Shown here one piece after another: positions 25,748 to 37,511 of a DNA stretch of 64,000 nucleotides. Source of the DNA: Poa pratensis (Eukaryota; Streptophyta; Magnoliopsida; Poales; Poaceae); the NCBI GenBank assembly GCA_947311845.1, contig CAMZMU010000063.1, positions 52,061,420-52,125,419 on the forward strand, in the 5' to 3' direction. The position numbers and the translations under genes are program-made. Within the stretch, counting starts at the first letter, position 1, and each line of letters starts with the position of its first letter. Below the pieces are notes generated by a model. It saw nothing but the letters and a program-made list of their open reading frames with translations, had not been told where the DNA came from and did not search any database.

Positions 25748-28700
25748 TGTAACGTCCCAAATTTTGGAAGCAAGAAAAACTTAATAAATTAAGACTCAAA
25801 ATTTGGAACCGACAAAAACTTTTTCAAAACCTCTAGAATTTGGATGTGTTTTTCTTTTGATTGCCTAGTTTGGCTTGTTGTGATTTATTATTTGTTTTGT
25901 TGACCTCAAAATAACAACCCATTTAAAAAGCAACCAAGTTTTGACATGACCTTTGTGTTCAATGTATTGGCAAGTAAAATATCCATATATCTTCTCCTAT
26001 CTTATTTTCAACAAACATTTCAAAACCCTTGTTTTAATATTCTTTGAAATGATTTACTAAGAAGGGGTTTAACCCTCTTTCTTCAAAATCTTGTCATAAT
26101 CCTATTGGTCACCACCTCTTAAATAATTTTTTTTTATCATAAGGTTGGTTATTTGTTCAATTGCAGGTGTGCTTGAGCCTTTTTGCTTATAGTTGATTTA
26201 CGTGCCTCGACAGAGAGCTTGCAATTGAAGGTGTCAACATATGCTTATGGTGTGGTTGTGTGAGCTTATTGCTTTGCTTGAACTTCCAGCTTGGTGGTAT
26301 GATTTGGTGGTAACCCAAATACAAATTTAGCATGTTTAGATCAAATTTAATGATCTTCATGTTTATTAAAACATAGCTAATCTAGAGCCCTAGATTAAGC
26401 AATCCTTAAGTTATTTTTGACATGCATCTTGACTCACTTGTTCTTTGGTCTTTGTATTTTCGGTTTATGCCTTGGTAAAACTGTTGAAACCTTGTTTTAG
26501 CATAAAACCATCTAGGTGTTAGGGTCTATAAAAATCAGTGACCATTTGGTTAATTTTCCTTTCTTGCAAAAATTTTCAAATACTTTCTTTGTCTTTTAGA
26601 CTTGAAAACCTTTGTTTCATCACCATTAGGTCAACCACCTCATGCTTTTGCTTAGCATTGTGTGATGGTTTAATTTAGGCTTGGTTGATTTAGGGGAAAG
26701 TAAAACAAAAAAAAGGAATAAAAGAAATAAAGCAAAAGTGGAATTTGGCCTAAACCTTAAGCCTAACCTAAACCAGCCCTCCCCTCTCTCGCCATCGACT
26801 TCCCTCTCACCCCTCTGCCCTGAGAGAGCATCCTAGTCAGCTAGGACCCACAAGTCAGCCCCCCATCTCCCTCTCCACCACTCTTCTCCCTCCTTTTCCA
26901 AAACTGGCCAATGGTGGATCCCTCCCTCACTCCCCACTGGCCAGCACCACGTCTCCCGACCAAGACCACCCTGCCCCCTCCTCCACCGCCCAAGCAAGCC
27001 AGTAGAAGCTCCCCACGCCCTTCCCATGGCCCTTCATGTCCGAGAAACCCTAGATCGGGTGGGTTGCTCTAAAAACTCGACCCCGACCTCCCCTGCCCTC
27101 CATTCCACGCTCACAGCACGCACACCACTCACCGCACTCCCCCCTTGCAACCCCTCGCAAGCCCGTGCCCTCTGCTGCCCGAGAGCACGCAAGAAACCGC
27201 CGGCCGCCGTCGGAAGGAAACCGCCGTAGCCGACGTTTCCCTTGCCCATTCCCCGCCATTGTTGGCCCCCTGGACTCCCCTCACCTAGAGCTAACTCCCC
27301 CCACCCTTCCTTTTGTCCAGAGGACGCCTGTGGAGCTCGCCGCCGTCCTCGACCCGAGGAAGCACGCCGCCGTCGCAGCCATGGATTCCGGCCACCTCCG
27401 CTGACGTCGTCCGTGCCCACGCCTCTCCCTCGACCTTCTCCGCCGTCCGCAACCCTCCGCCGCTGCATGCATCGCCCCTAGGTGATCCGTCCATCGCCGC
27501 CATTTTTCCCGACCCCGGACTTGCTCTCGCGCGCGTCAGGCTGGAGACGATGCACCAGAGCCGTAGATCTCTGGATCTACGGCCCCCTTCAAATCACGTG
27601 GCTGGCGCGCGCGTGGCGCCGTGATGGGCCGGCCTGGTCCATCCGCGGTCCAGATCCACGCTGGCCTCGGCCGGATCTGGCCCAGAGACGGCCCATAGAC
27701 ATTTTTTTTCGCAGTTTTATTCCTTTTCCTGTAGATCTGTTTCGGTGTTGTTAGTTTAAATCAATTAAAATAGTTAAACTCTGTATTTGTGCAAACCAAA
27801 AATCTCAGTGATAAATGAATGAGTTTAGAATCACTTCCAACTTGCAGATCTTAAAAATATTAATTTTTGTGTGCTTGATAATTACTGTACTGCCACTGGT
27901 ATAAATCAAATAACTATTTTTAACTTGAGATTTATGAATCCAAAATGTGTAAACCCAGTTGTTCTGGAATGCCTGTGAGTATAGCTATCTGTAGAAATTA
28001 ACCCCTTATGTTTGTGATACATAGTTTTGAAATGGCATGTGTTGGTAGTTTAGACCAGTGGGGTTTTCTAGCATTTAATTAATTTTCTGGGAATAAGATT
28101 TTGGACTAAATCCAATTGCATTAGTTTAAAATACTTACAGAGAACCTAAATCTAGCTTGGCATAAATTTTGGTTGAACAGAACACCCTGGACCTATTAAA
28201 CTCTAAAAATGGTGTTTTCTGCCTTTTAAAAGTTGATAAAACAACTGTTGGGTCCTTTGTGAAAATAATGTTATTGTTGTGGTGAATTGTTTTGGTACTG
28301 TAGCTCACCAATAGAGTTACTTTTACTATGTTAGTGCTGTTAGTGACCTGTGCTAGGTTTGAATTAAGTTAAGCATCTGTTGTTAAGTGGTGTTTGAAAA
28401 GCTTAACACTTGTTTGATTTTGTTGGTGTTGTCTAATAAGTTTTATGAGCTAAATAACCACTTTCAACTAAGAATGTTAGCCACTGGTTGATTTAACTGT
28501 TTGTGGTGTGGTATTAAAAAACCCACCTGCACCTTCTTAGCTCTTATTCATAAACATGTGTGAACAGTGGTGTTACCTTTGTTGGTTGCTTAGTTACTTG
28601 TTGGTGTGCTTCTTGAGCTAGTCGCATTGCTGGCAAGTGAGTGTACTTAATGCTAGTGTTAAATGCTTGCTTAGTAAGATACTTTTGTTTGAAGTATTTC

Positions 28701-30858
28701 CTTAACTAAAAAGATACTTTTGTCTGAAGTATTTCCGGAACTATGGTAGCAGCCCTTGTTAAATGGCCTAATCACCCGAAGGGAAGTTTTGCTTTAGGGT
28801 TTAGTTAGAACCACCATCTTAACTATTAGGGTTGTTGTGTATACTTTTCTAGGTGTGTTTGTTGTTTGTCTTAGCTCTATGGACTTTCTGCTTGTTGTTG
28901 CATAACTAAGTGAATCGCTTGCTCTTGTTAGCTAGCTTAGTGGTTTATGCAATGCTTGCTGTTTTGTATATTTACTTTAGATTGTTGTCAACCCGCTTCT
29001 TAGAGTGACGGTAGTTCCGTTTATTTTTCCGGTACATTAGATCCGAAAGAGGAGGAGCAGTACGTGGAAACTGAACAGGTCTACGAAGAAGAACAAGATT
29101 AGGGACACTTTGCTGAGCAAGGCAAGCCACCTCAACACCCTATTGAACTCCTACTAATTGTACAAAGCATGTCTTGTTTTCAAAATAAAATAATGCATGT
29201 TTTGTCTTTTATGTGGCATTTTGTCACCCCCAAAACTATTTTTCCAAAAATTATTGTTTGGCCAAATATATATCTATTAGTATATAATAGGTTTTATAAA
29301 AATAAGTTCCTACTTGAGAAGCCTTCTACTGAAGGCGCTATCAAGAAAATTATATTTTCTAGTAGTGTATCTGTATACCCTCATCTCAAAACTCTAGGAT
29401 GGGAGCCTGTTTTCAGCAAAATGTTTTTGGAGGAAAAACCCGAGTTGCTGGGAGCAATCGGCGAGAAAGTGTTTTATAAAACCCGAGTTGCTGGGAGCAA
29501 TCGGAGAGTTTACGAAAACCCGAGTTGCTGGGAGCATTCGGTGAGTTTACGAAAACCCGAGCTGCTGGGAGCAGTCGGAGATGGAGATTTGTTTACGAAG
29601 TCCCTGCTGCCGCCTGAACAATTAACCCGTGCAGCCACATTACCTGATATGGGTAGGGCTTGACCGGAAGCTTGTTTGTATTAATATGGGGCTAACTCAA
29701 TTTGCTTAGGGCGTGGCTATGACCCCTGAACTGGTTGTCACCTAAGAGAGAGGGACATAAAGAGAGTGGGATTAAGTTCACCACCAGTTGCACCGATTAG
29801 GTCCCCTGTCATGGCGGTCTGACACCATGGGATGGGTCAAACGGTGCCGGGGGGAACCAAACTAGTTGAAGAGGTATCTCTGTATTAGTATGGGCATAGT
29901 GAAAAGTCTTGATTAGTGTCCCGACATTTGACGTATTGTCGTCGGCAATCCGTGGGATGATCCGCGGCGGTGACCTATTTGGTGTGGTGAAAGTGCACCC
30001 CTCTGCAGAGTGTAAAACTATTCGAATAGCCGTGTCCGCGGTCATGGACGGTTGCAAAGGCCACACTGGGCGATTGGTGAAAGAAGAAAAGTTGGTTTCT
30101 GTTTTGGACTAAAAGAAGAATCAAAAAGGTACCTGGGAGGTACGGATTTTGGGAGAAGATGGTTGGTCTCGGGGAGTCAACCAGTTTGAACCCAGAAAGG
30201 AAAAAGGGGGCATCCCTATCCTAGTGTTTGGAAAAGTTTTACAAAAAGTGCTTTCAAACGTGGAAATGGTTTCTGCCATTTCTAAAAGAAGGAGAATTAT
30301 ATCTCCAAATGCCTTTTTCAACAAAGATATAGAGATGTTGTATTCTCTAGGTCTAACAGCATCGGTTGCGAAAATTAAGCCCTATAGCACTAAATAGCAG
30401 CTATCCCAGTTTTCGAAAACGTCTTATTGCATTACCATGAAAACTTAAGCCTTGAGGTGGTATTGCGAGTACGTAATTGTACTCATATGGCTGTGTCCCT
30501 GGATATTCAAATATCCAGATTTACAACGAGGAGATGTACGACGGGAGGAGGAGTATGCCGACGACTATGCCAACTGAGTGTCACCGGTCAATGCTCTGTG
30601 GGAATGCGTCCGGTGGTGACGAGGGCCGACGCTAGCCGAAAGCTTCCGCTATGTCGTAGTTAATCCCGTCCTGCGTGACGATGGGTGCAGACTTGGTCAT
30701 GTGACCACTATTCATTTGTGAAAGACTTGTATGTACGTTTGAATGATATAACTTTGTATACCATGTTGGTTATGTGATCGTGATGCACTGATCATTGGGA
30801 TCGTGATCTGTTTACATAACGTGGGCACCTAGGACTGGTAGTACGAGGGGTCCTCACA
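25748..30858. mobile_element. 5.1-kb solo LTR nested in the Copia LTR
   Basis: Starts TGTAACGTCCCAAATTTTGG and ends GGGGTCCTCACA, with the duplication TCTAC at 25743-25747 and 30859-30863. Only one copy of each end is found, so the unit is a single LTR rather than a pair with internal DNA. Such length is known for large-LTR (LARD/Sukkula-like) grass families, but I cannot name the family. Inside are a GC-rich stretch (26760-27700), a short acidic coding-like tail ending near 29101 (EEEQYVETEQVYEEEQD) and a four-copy tandem repeat. Confidence 0.75.
29436..29580. repeat. Four-copy tandem repeat in the 5.1-kb LTR
   Basis: The phrase ACCCGAGTTGCTGGGAGC recurs four times, at about 29440, 29482, 29519 and 29557, with 35-42 bp spacing. 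The last copy has GAGCTGC in place of GAGTTGC. Each contains a CCCGAG/GGGAG-type partial inverted pair. Function unknown. Confidence 0.8.
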
Positions 30859-32130
30859 TCTACGAACACAGCCATCGGAACGTGACGAACGTACCAAATG
30901 ATTGTAGATGAAGTAGTCGTTGGAGCAGCGACGACAGCAGCTTGAGCGGCGACGGTAGCAGCTCGAAGAAGACGACGTTGGAAATGAGTCGCCCGCGGAC
31001 CCGGAGATCGTCCAGAAAGTCGAGCCGTGATGAAGAACTTGAAAGCAGTCGCGCGGAGCGCTTCCCAAAAACCTTATTCGCCCTCTCCCGTACAGGATCA
31101 CAAGGACAAGTGGTTCCGGAGACCCGCTGTCCCGTTCGCTGGTGCACGCCGGCGCACGGGATGGAGTAGAGTACGGTGGCAGCGCAAGGCACGAGATTGG
31201 CAAAACCTAGAATTGGTTCGGGGATATTCTGCAGCGCACGCAATACACGACTTTATATAGTGCGGTTCGGGAAAACCCTAACGGGTACACCGGCGGCGCG
31301 TCGTGACGAGACGGGCGGGCGGTGCGGTGCGGTGCGGTGCGTGCGTGCGTGCGTGCGAGCGAGCGGCGGCGGAGGAGGAGGAGCGTGTGAGAGAGCCTCT
31401 TGTTCTCACAAGCTTACCAAGTAGCACAACACTCCACTATATAAGGTGGTGCCACTCCTCTCAAACTAGCGGTGTGGGACTAAACTTTAGCTCCCACTCC
31501 ACTCCCATGTGTGCTGCCATAAATGTGGGCTTTTGAGATTTCTGAAATTGCTATTGGGCTGCCCACTAATGGGCCCAATTCTAACAATCCCCCACCAGAT
31601 CTCAAATCCCCATTTAGAGATATTTGCCAAACCTCGTTTCTTGTTTATATACCAGTGTTTCAGCAGAGACTGTTAAGTTGAACTTCCGCCTAGAGCTTCA
31701 AGCTACATCTACCAGCAACTTGAACAATGGACGAACCTTGAATTGCAAGTTTGGTGCCAATAGACTTCACTCAAAGTCATAACCATTACGTGGCTGCCAG
31801 TAGCCTACCCCGCGGGTGGAGCATATGCGTCATACTCCCTGGTCTCTTCATGAGCTTACTAGAGATCACCCAAATCTCATAGACTGCGACGTTTAGCAGT
31901 CGGACTCATATAGGTGTGTTCTTTCAAGGTCGCTCTGTAGGATAGCGCCTTTGCCACGAATAGCCAACAGAAACACATTAAGGCATATTGCCAACCTGCC
32001 TTACAGAATGTGAGAGTTATGAATCTTCCCACGGAGAGGGTTACAAAATAACTCTCCTCAATTAAATCACTAGCTTGTTCTTCCCAGGTCCTAATTCACG
32101 GGATCTCCGATCACATAGGTTGGGTTACCA

Positions 32131-32472
32131 CTATGGTGTAACGCTCACGGGTCTCAATCCCATCTCTCTCGATGCACTATCTATCACATTACGTGATAGT
32201 CCCTTCGTAAAGGGATCTGCCAGGTTTTTGTCTGTTTGAATATAACTAACAGTTATTACTCCGGAGATTCTCATTTTCCTGACAGACTTCAAGCGTCTTT
32301 TGACGTGTCTTGACGACTTCGCGTTATCCTTAGCACTGTTCACTTTCCTGATAACCGTTTGGTTGTCACAGTTCATAACGATGGCCGGCAATGGTTTTTC
32401 AACCACCGGCAAGTCCATCAAGAGCTCACGCAGCCATTCTGCCTCAACAGAAGTTGTATCTAAAGCAGCAAG
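32131..32472 (-). pseudogene. RNase H C-terminal part of the Copia pol
   Basis: Minus-strand frame with MNCDNQTVI, HVKRRLKSVR and TDKNLADPFTKGLS, the conserved Copia RNase H tail, ending just before the polypurine tract region. It begins at the Gypsy B insertion point (TSD GCAAG). The preceding residues of the same protein are on the far side, at 43163-43231. Confidence 0.9.
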
Positions 32473-32986
32473 TGTCGTGGGTTTGTCACGTCAGGTGTCA
32501 TAGATGACTTTGTAGGTGTGGGATTACGCGAGTCAAGCATCTCCGAGCTTGGGATCGCAGGAACAAAGATCAACACAGATTTACCCAGGTTCGGCCCCTC
32601 AATGTGAGGTAAAAGACCTACTTCCTGCCAACCCTAGATTGGTATTGATATGATAATCGAGGTGTTACAATGGAGGCGATCCGATCTGGTACTCGCCGTA
32701 TGAGCTAGGGTTTTAGGGCTTGACAGCTTGATCGTCTAAGTCCTGCGAGTCCTCTTTATATACACAGAGGCTCGTCAGGTTACAAAGGAAACTTTCCCCA
32801 CAAGGAATACGTCCATCGAGGCTTATTTGGAAACTACTTGGTCTTCACGTCCTCCGGGATATGTCTTCTAGATCTTTTCCCTTATGGCGGTTCAATACTG
32901 GGCTTGCTCCCAAGTGGGCCTTTGCCCGTGTGAGTAAAGTAAGTCGCACTGGGCCGCGGGTTAATCCAGAAAGTATTCCCCCGACA
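32473..32986 (-). repeat. 3' LTR of Gypsy B
   Basis: A 514-bp LTR with the same ends as Gypsy A. TTAGCCCCCAAG follows at 32987, the polypurine tract on the minus strand. Confidence 0.93.
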
Positions 32987-33358
32987 TTAGCCCCCAAGAT
33001 TGGTTAGGACTTTACGGTGAGAATCTTCTGACTCTTGAAATGGTCACTGAGCCGCACTGCAAACGTTCTGACCAATCTTCTGACTTACGCGATTCAGAGC
33101 CGTGACTTATCTGTGCGACTCATCTCCTCTTCTGGAAATATCCCGTTTCCTTTAATTACGGACCGTTACTCGTTTTGCGGGCGCAAATTGTGCCGTTGGT
33201 TGCGAGCGCAGATAGTGCCGTTAGTTGCGGGTCCCTCCAGTTATAAGCTGCGGTCGCCTAGGTTATTATTCACTTGCCCTTGCAATCTCCTTACCCCTAG
33301 CCGCGCCGTCTTCTTCCTCAAACCGAGCTTAGTCCCCCGATCCAATCTCCTCTTCGCA

Positions 33359-36300
33359 ATGGCGCCCAAGGCAAAGCCATCTGACAATAAGCGCAAGATC
33401 TCCTGCAACTGGGAAGGATCCTGGGTGACGGAGGAGACTCTTACGGATCTCGCTGAAGCTGGCTTCTTGCCGCCGAAGGAGAACAGCATCTGGCGGGCGC
33501 CAGGCGATGAAATCGAGCCGCGCCCCAAGCCCAACGAGCTGGTGATGTTCGTGGAGCACGTGGAGTGTGGATTCACGCCGCCAGGTTCTCCCTTCTTCCG
33601 CAATCTGCTGCAACGCCTAGGCCTCCGTCTTCACGACATCGGGCCCAACTCAATGCTCCAGGTGAGCAATTTTCATGTGTTGTGCGAGGACTATCTTGGC
33701 ATAGCCCCCAACATCGATCTGTGGCTGGCCTCTTTCACCTGCAACAGCCAACTTGTCTCCAAGGGCGGCGCCTATGTTCAGGTCAGCGCCATCTCTCTTC
33801 AACGCCATAGAAACTCTTGCCTTCCCAAGCTAGCCCTGGCGAATCGACCCAGGGCTTGGCAAAAATCTTTCTTCTACTGCCAAGACACTTCACCGGAGGG
33901 CGAAACTCGCCTTCCCTCCTGGTCTAACACCCTCTTCGTGCCCACTGAGGCACTGAAATCCAAACCACGGGATGCCTCCATGTCCTTTATTAATGAGTCG
34001 CTGATCAAGGTCCGTGCCTTGATTAACCATGGCCTTACTGGCCTTGATCTCCTTTCTTGCTGGACAAAGTGGCGTATCCAACCAGTGAGTCCCCGTCAAT
34101 GGTCCTTCCTTGAATGCTCTGGCACTTCTGCAGACATTGATCGTGTCAAGGCCGCTGATTGGGAGCCTGAAGACTGGGTGGAATTCATCTCCCGTGTGAC
34201 GGAGGAGAAAGACATCTCCTTTGATAAGGTGGGGCTTGCCCCTTTTAGTGTTAACAACAAGCCTTTTGAGGTAACTTCTCTTCCCTCTCTTTTTGACCTT
34301 ATAGTTGAGTCGCATCCTTTTCTTAATACTGCGACTTATATTTTCCCGATCCAGGCTGATGAGAATTACTGGTCGCTGCCTGCGACCGACGCCGGCACTG
34401 CTGCTCCCAAGCGTGCCACAAGAAAGAAGTTGCTGCCCGCTCTAGAGGGCAGCGAAATTGCTGGCATCCCCTCTGTCGCCACTGCGGCCTCAGAAGGTGA
34501 AGAGACTGAACTGGACGAGGATGACAGTCCAGTGCCAGCCACAAGCTCTGTCGCCGCGGCTGGCCCAACTCCCCGCAGAGCCTCCAAAAGGCTATCTCGT
34601 GAGGGGCCAGAGCTTGATGCTCTGGAGAATCCTGAGGCCACGAAGCGTCACAAGCCTGCTACGGGCGCGACCCCTCCGCTGCCAGGCGTGTGTTCAAAGC
34701 CACCGCCTCAGCTGAAGAAGACATGGGTCCCCATTCTGGTAATTTCTACTGTCTTGACATCTTGACTGTTTATTCTTTTTCCTCTACTGACACGCAAACT
34801 TCTGCTCGTAGATTCTGGGACCCAAGGCCTGTCATCACCATCAAGTGGCGAGCTTATGGCCTTTGTGAAGATGGCTCCAGAGTTAGTGACTTTCCTTGCG
34901 CTTATAATACTTTTATTCTGGTTTATGCGCCCCTCTTCACACAATGCCCTTGTTTTTTGCAGAAGTGCGGTTAAATCCGCGGCTGAGCCTGGAGTTGTTT
35001 CTGAAACCGCGGTTGAGCCGCGTTTATCACCTGCGGCTCATACCGCCATGGTGGAGGGTGTGGCCACCACTGATGACTTGGCCACGGTCCCTGTTCTTGA
35101 CACAGCTGCCCAAGAGGTGGCTCTGGAGGACAGAACGGATCCCCTTACGATCCAAGACGTGGAGAAGGTCAACCCTTCCTCCATAGCTGCAATGGCCAAG
35201 GATGCTGATGCGCCAGTGATTGAGTCGCCAGCGGCTGACGGCCAACGGTCGCCAGTTCTGCGTGCTGAGGTTGCTTCCTCCTCCTTTATGAGCCGCACTG
35301 AGAAACTGTCAGAGGCCATCATTGCCTCAAATGACAAGCAAGCCGTGGAGCTCCGCAAGGCGCTATCTGACCTGTCTGCGGCCTACAAGGTAAACTTCTG
35401 CTTCACTTATCTGTCTCTAGCCCCCAAGGATCAAGTTTCTTCTTTGACTGTAAAGGGAGACTTGATACTTCTCTTTAGCTGTTGATATGTACTTACTAGC
35501 TGATGTACTCTTGGTAGGAGGAACTAAGCTCCATAATAGTCGCAAAACTCGCCTTGGAAAAGCAGTTGGGGGAGACTCCTTCTGAACTAGAGAGGCTCCG
35601 CGAGCTCCTTGGTCAGCGTGACGCTGAGCTGAAGAAGAGGGAAACCAGGATGGGCGAGCTATCTGATGAAAGCTTCAAATTATCGGAACAAGCCAAAGCC
35701 ACCGAGCTGCGGCTTAAAAATGTTGAAGGAAAGTTCCAAGAGAGGGTCCAGCAGCTGGACCTCCAAATCAATGCTCAGAAAGACGCCATCGCTGTAGCCA
35801 ATGAGGACGCAAGGCTCAAGGCTGTTGCCATTGGCGAGCTTGAGAAAAAGTTGAAAAAAGTTTCTGATGCCCATAACCTTGTCCACGCCAAAGTTTGCAT
35901 CATGACTCAAGAGTTAACTGGTATGTGTTGCGACTCATATCTGCATCTGTTTTCTCTACTATCTTTGCCTGTATATTGTAGAGCTGACGGAGACATGCCT
36001 CGATGTAGGTGAAGATGCCGCGTTGCAGCGCGGCAGTACTCAAGAACATCTGGAGTATATCCGTGAGTTTTCGCGAAAAGCTTGCGATGCCATGAGATCG
36101 CTGTCCACCTGTCTTCTGCCGAAAAAGCCTGCTCCTGCTGATGCTGAGGGACTTTTGAAGAGACTGCTCAAGGCACCTCAATATTTTTTGGACTGGAAAG
36201 AATCCTCAGCTCGCACCGGTGCGGCTCATGTTCTTGCTTTGGCCAAGACATATTATCCTTCTTTTGATGCTGCCAAGGTTGCACAAGGCAGGCCCTCGAA

Positions 36301-36631
36301 GAAAGTGGATGGCACCGAGCTGAAGGCCTCAGAATATTCGGCGACTTGGAAGGACATGCGCGGCCATGCGACTGAGCTGGTGGAGGGGATAGATCTTGCG
36401 ACCTATATGGGCAAGTATAATGCAGATGGAAGCAGATGGGAGAAGTTACCCGCTCCATCATCCAGTGCGGTGATCCCGCAGGAGAAGAACCCTTCACCGG
36501 GTGTTTCCAGCTCTGCAGCCCCCAAGCCCACGACGGAGAAGCCGTCCAGCGAGCCTGCGACTGCTCCTTCTGGCAAGCTTGGTAAGCCGCCTGTTCCTCC
36601 TTCCCATAGGCCAAAAACTGCGCACAAATGA
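33359..36631 (+). CDS. Spliced opposite-strand gene of Gypsy B ('gypsy-type transposon' domain plus coiled coil)
   Basis: A gene running against the retrotransposon. Exons: 33359-34738, 34812-34881, 34963-35389, 35518-35920, 35982-36631. All four introns are GT-AG and 61 to 128 bp long. Phases match throughout if one base is restored near 34682, giving about 976 codons from ATG to TGA. Residues about 60-125 match the plant 'putative gypsy type transposon' domain (CGFTPPGSPFFRNLLQRLGL, NSMLQVSNFHVLCEDYLGI). A basic and acidic low-complexity middle follows (EEETELDEDD, RRASKRLS). Exon 4 is a long coiled coil (LERLRELLGQRDAELKKRE onward), and the C-terminus is Pro/Ser-rich. Its biochemical role is unknown. 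Opposite-strand ORFs are known in some plant Gypsy (Tat-type) elements. Structural or nucleic-acid binding roles are only guesses. Confidence 0.85.
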
Positions 36632-37098
36632 AGAAGAGAAACAATGGTTTGATGATATTGGCCCTTATCGGCCTGTAATAATTGTTTAGAATTTTATGTG
36701 TCATAAGACAATGTTATGGTTTGCTTAAGTACTCTCAGCAGTACATGTTTCGACCAATAGGCTGGTCCTTATGATTTGTCTCGGTTTTTCCTCACTTAGG
36801 CCCTTGCGCGGCTCAGTATTTCAGGTAAAAAGTGCGTGTTCAGGGTCGAGAGCGGCCATGATAGGCGATCAAACTCGATTGACGCCGCACCCCCAGTACT
36901 TTGGCCGCATAGTGCAAGTCGCATCCAAGAGAGGTTGAGTATAATCACGATAAATGCCACTCGTTTGGCGATCTCAAGGAATAGGCCGCGCTAAAAAGCT
37001 GCCGCACCCCCAAGGAACCAATGATTAAAAAATAAAAGACTCACAACTCAATTGGTAGTTTGAGATGCTTTATTTCAGAATCATTATATGATACATAG
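36632..37098. other. 3' flank of the opposite-strand gene
   Basis: Non-coding. The part from about 36770 to 36930 (AGGGTCGAGAGCGGCCATGA and neighbours) matches 13050-13190 of element A, so the two elements share this flank although A lacks the gene. Confidence 0.7.
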
Positions 37099-37411
37099 GG
37101 TCGGTCGCGCCTAGGTGGCGACCAGAAGTGATGCTTGGGTCGGTTGCGCCTAGGTGGCAACCAGAGATGTTACATGGGTCGGTCGCGCCTGAGTGGCGAC
37201 CAGAAATGGGTCGGTCGCGCCTTGGTGGCGACCAGAAGTGTTACATTGGGTCGGTCGCGCCTGAGTGGCGACCAGAAATGGGTCGGTCGCGCCTTGGTGG
37301 CGACCAGAAGTGTTACGTTGGGTCGGTCGCGCCTGAGTGGCGACCAGAAATGGGTCGGTCGCGCCTTGGTGACGACCAGAGATGGGTCGATCGTGCCTGG
37401 GTGGCGATCAG
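37099..37411 (-). repeat. Hairpin-forming tandem repeat array of Gypsy B
   Basis: About nine units with the core GGTCGCGCCT(A/G/T)(G/A)GTGGCGACC. One unit has GGTTGC paired with GCAACC and one has GATCGT paired with GCGATC, so stem pairing is kept while bases change. It is the counterpart of 13315-13530 in element A. It lies between the protease end and the 3' end of the opposite-strand gene. Confidence 0.88.
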
Positions 37412-37511
37412 AATTGAAGTTTTTAGCCCTGAGTGGCCAGCTTGATGATGTAAACTCTTAATGATTTGGTTGCGGCTGCTGATGGCAACTCGCGATGCAT
37501 GGGGTGTGTCT

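Larger units (their letters stand above)
25619..31586 (-). repeat. 3' LTR of the Copia element (split)
   Basis: LTR parts 25619-25747 and 30859-31586 are separated by a 5.1-kb solo LTR. The end TTCTAACA is followed inward by ATCCCCCACC, which on the minus strand is a purine-rich tract (GGTGGGGGAT) directly before the LTR, as expected for the polypurine tract. Confidence 0.9.

Noticed and set aside
26833..27754. Many overlapping open frames on both strands in the GC-rich part of the 5.1-kb LTR
   Set aside because: They are open because GC-rich DNA has few stops. No domain, splice pattern or conserved start was seen, so no gene is called.
37128..37461. Repetitive plus-strand frames across the hairpin array
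   Set aside because: They follow from the unit length and GC content of the tandem repeat. The hairpin structure explains the sequence better than coding.
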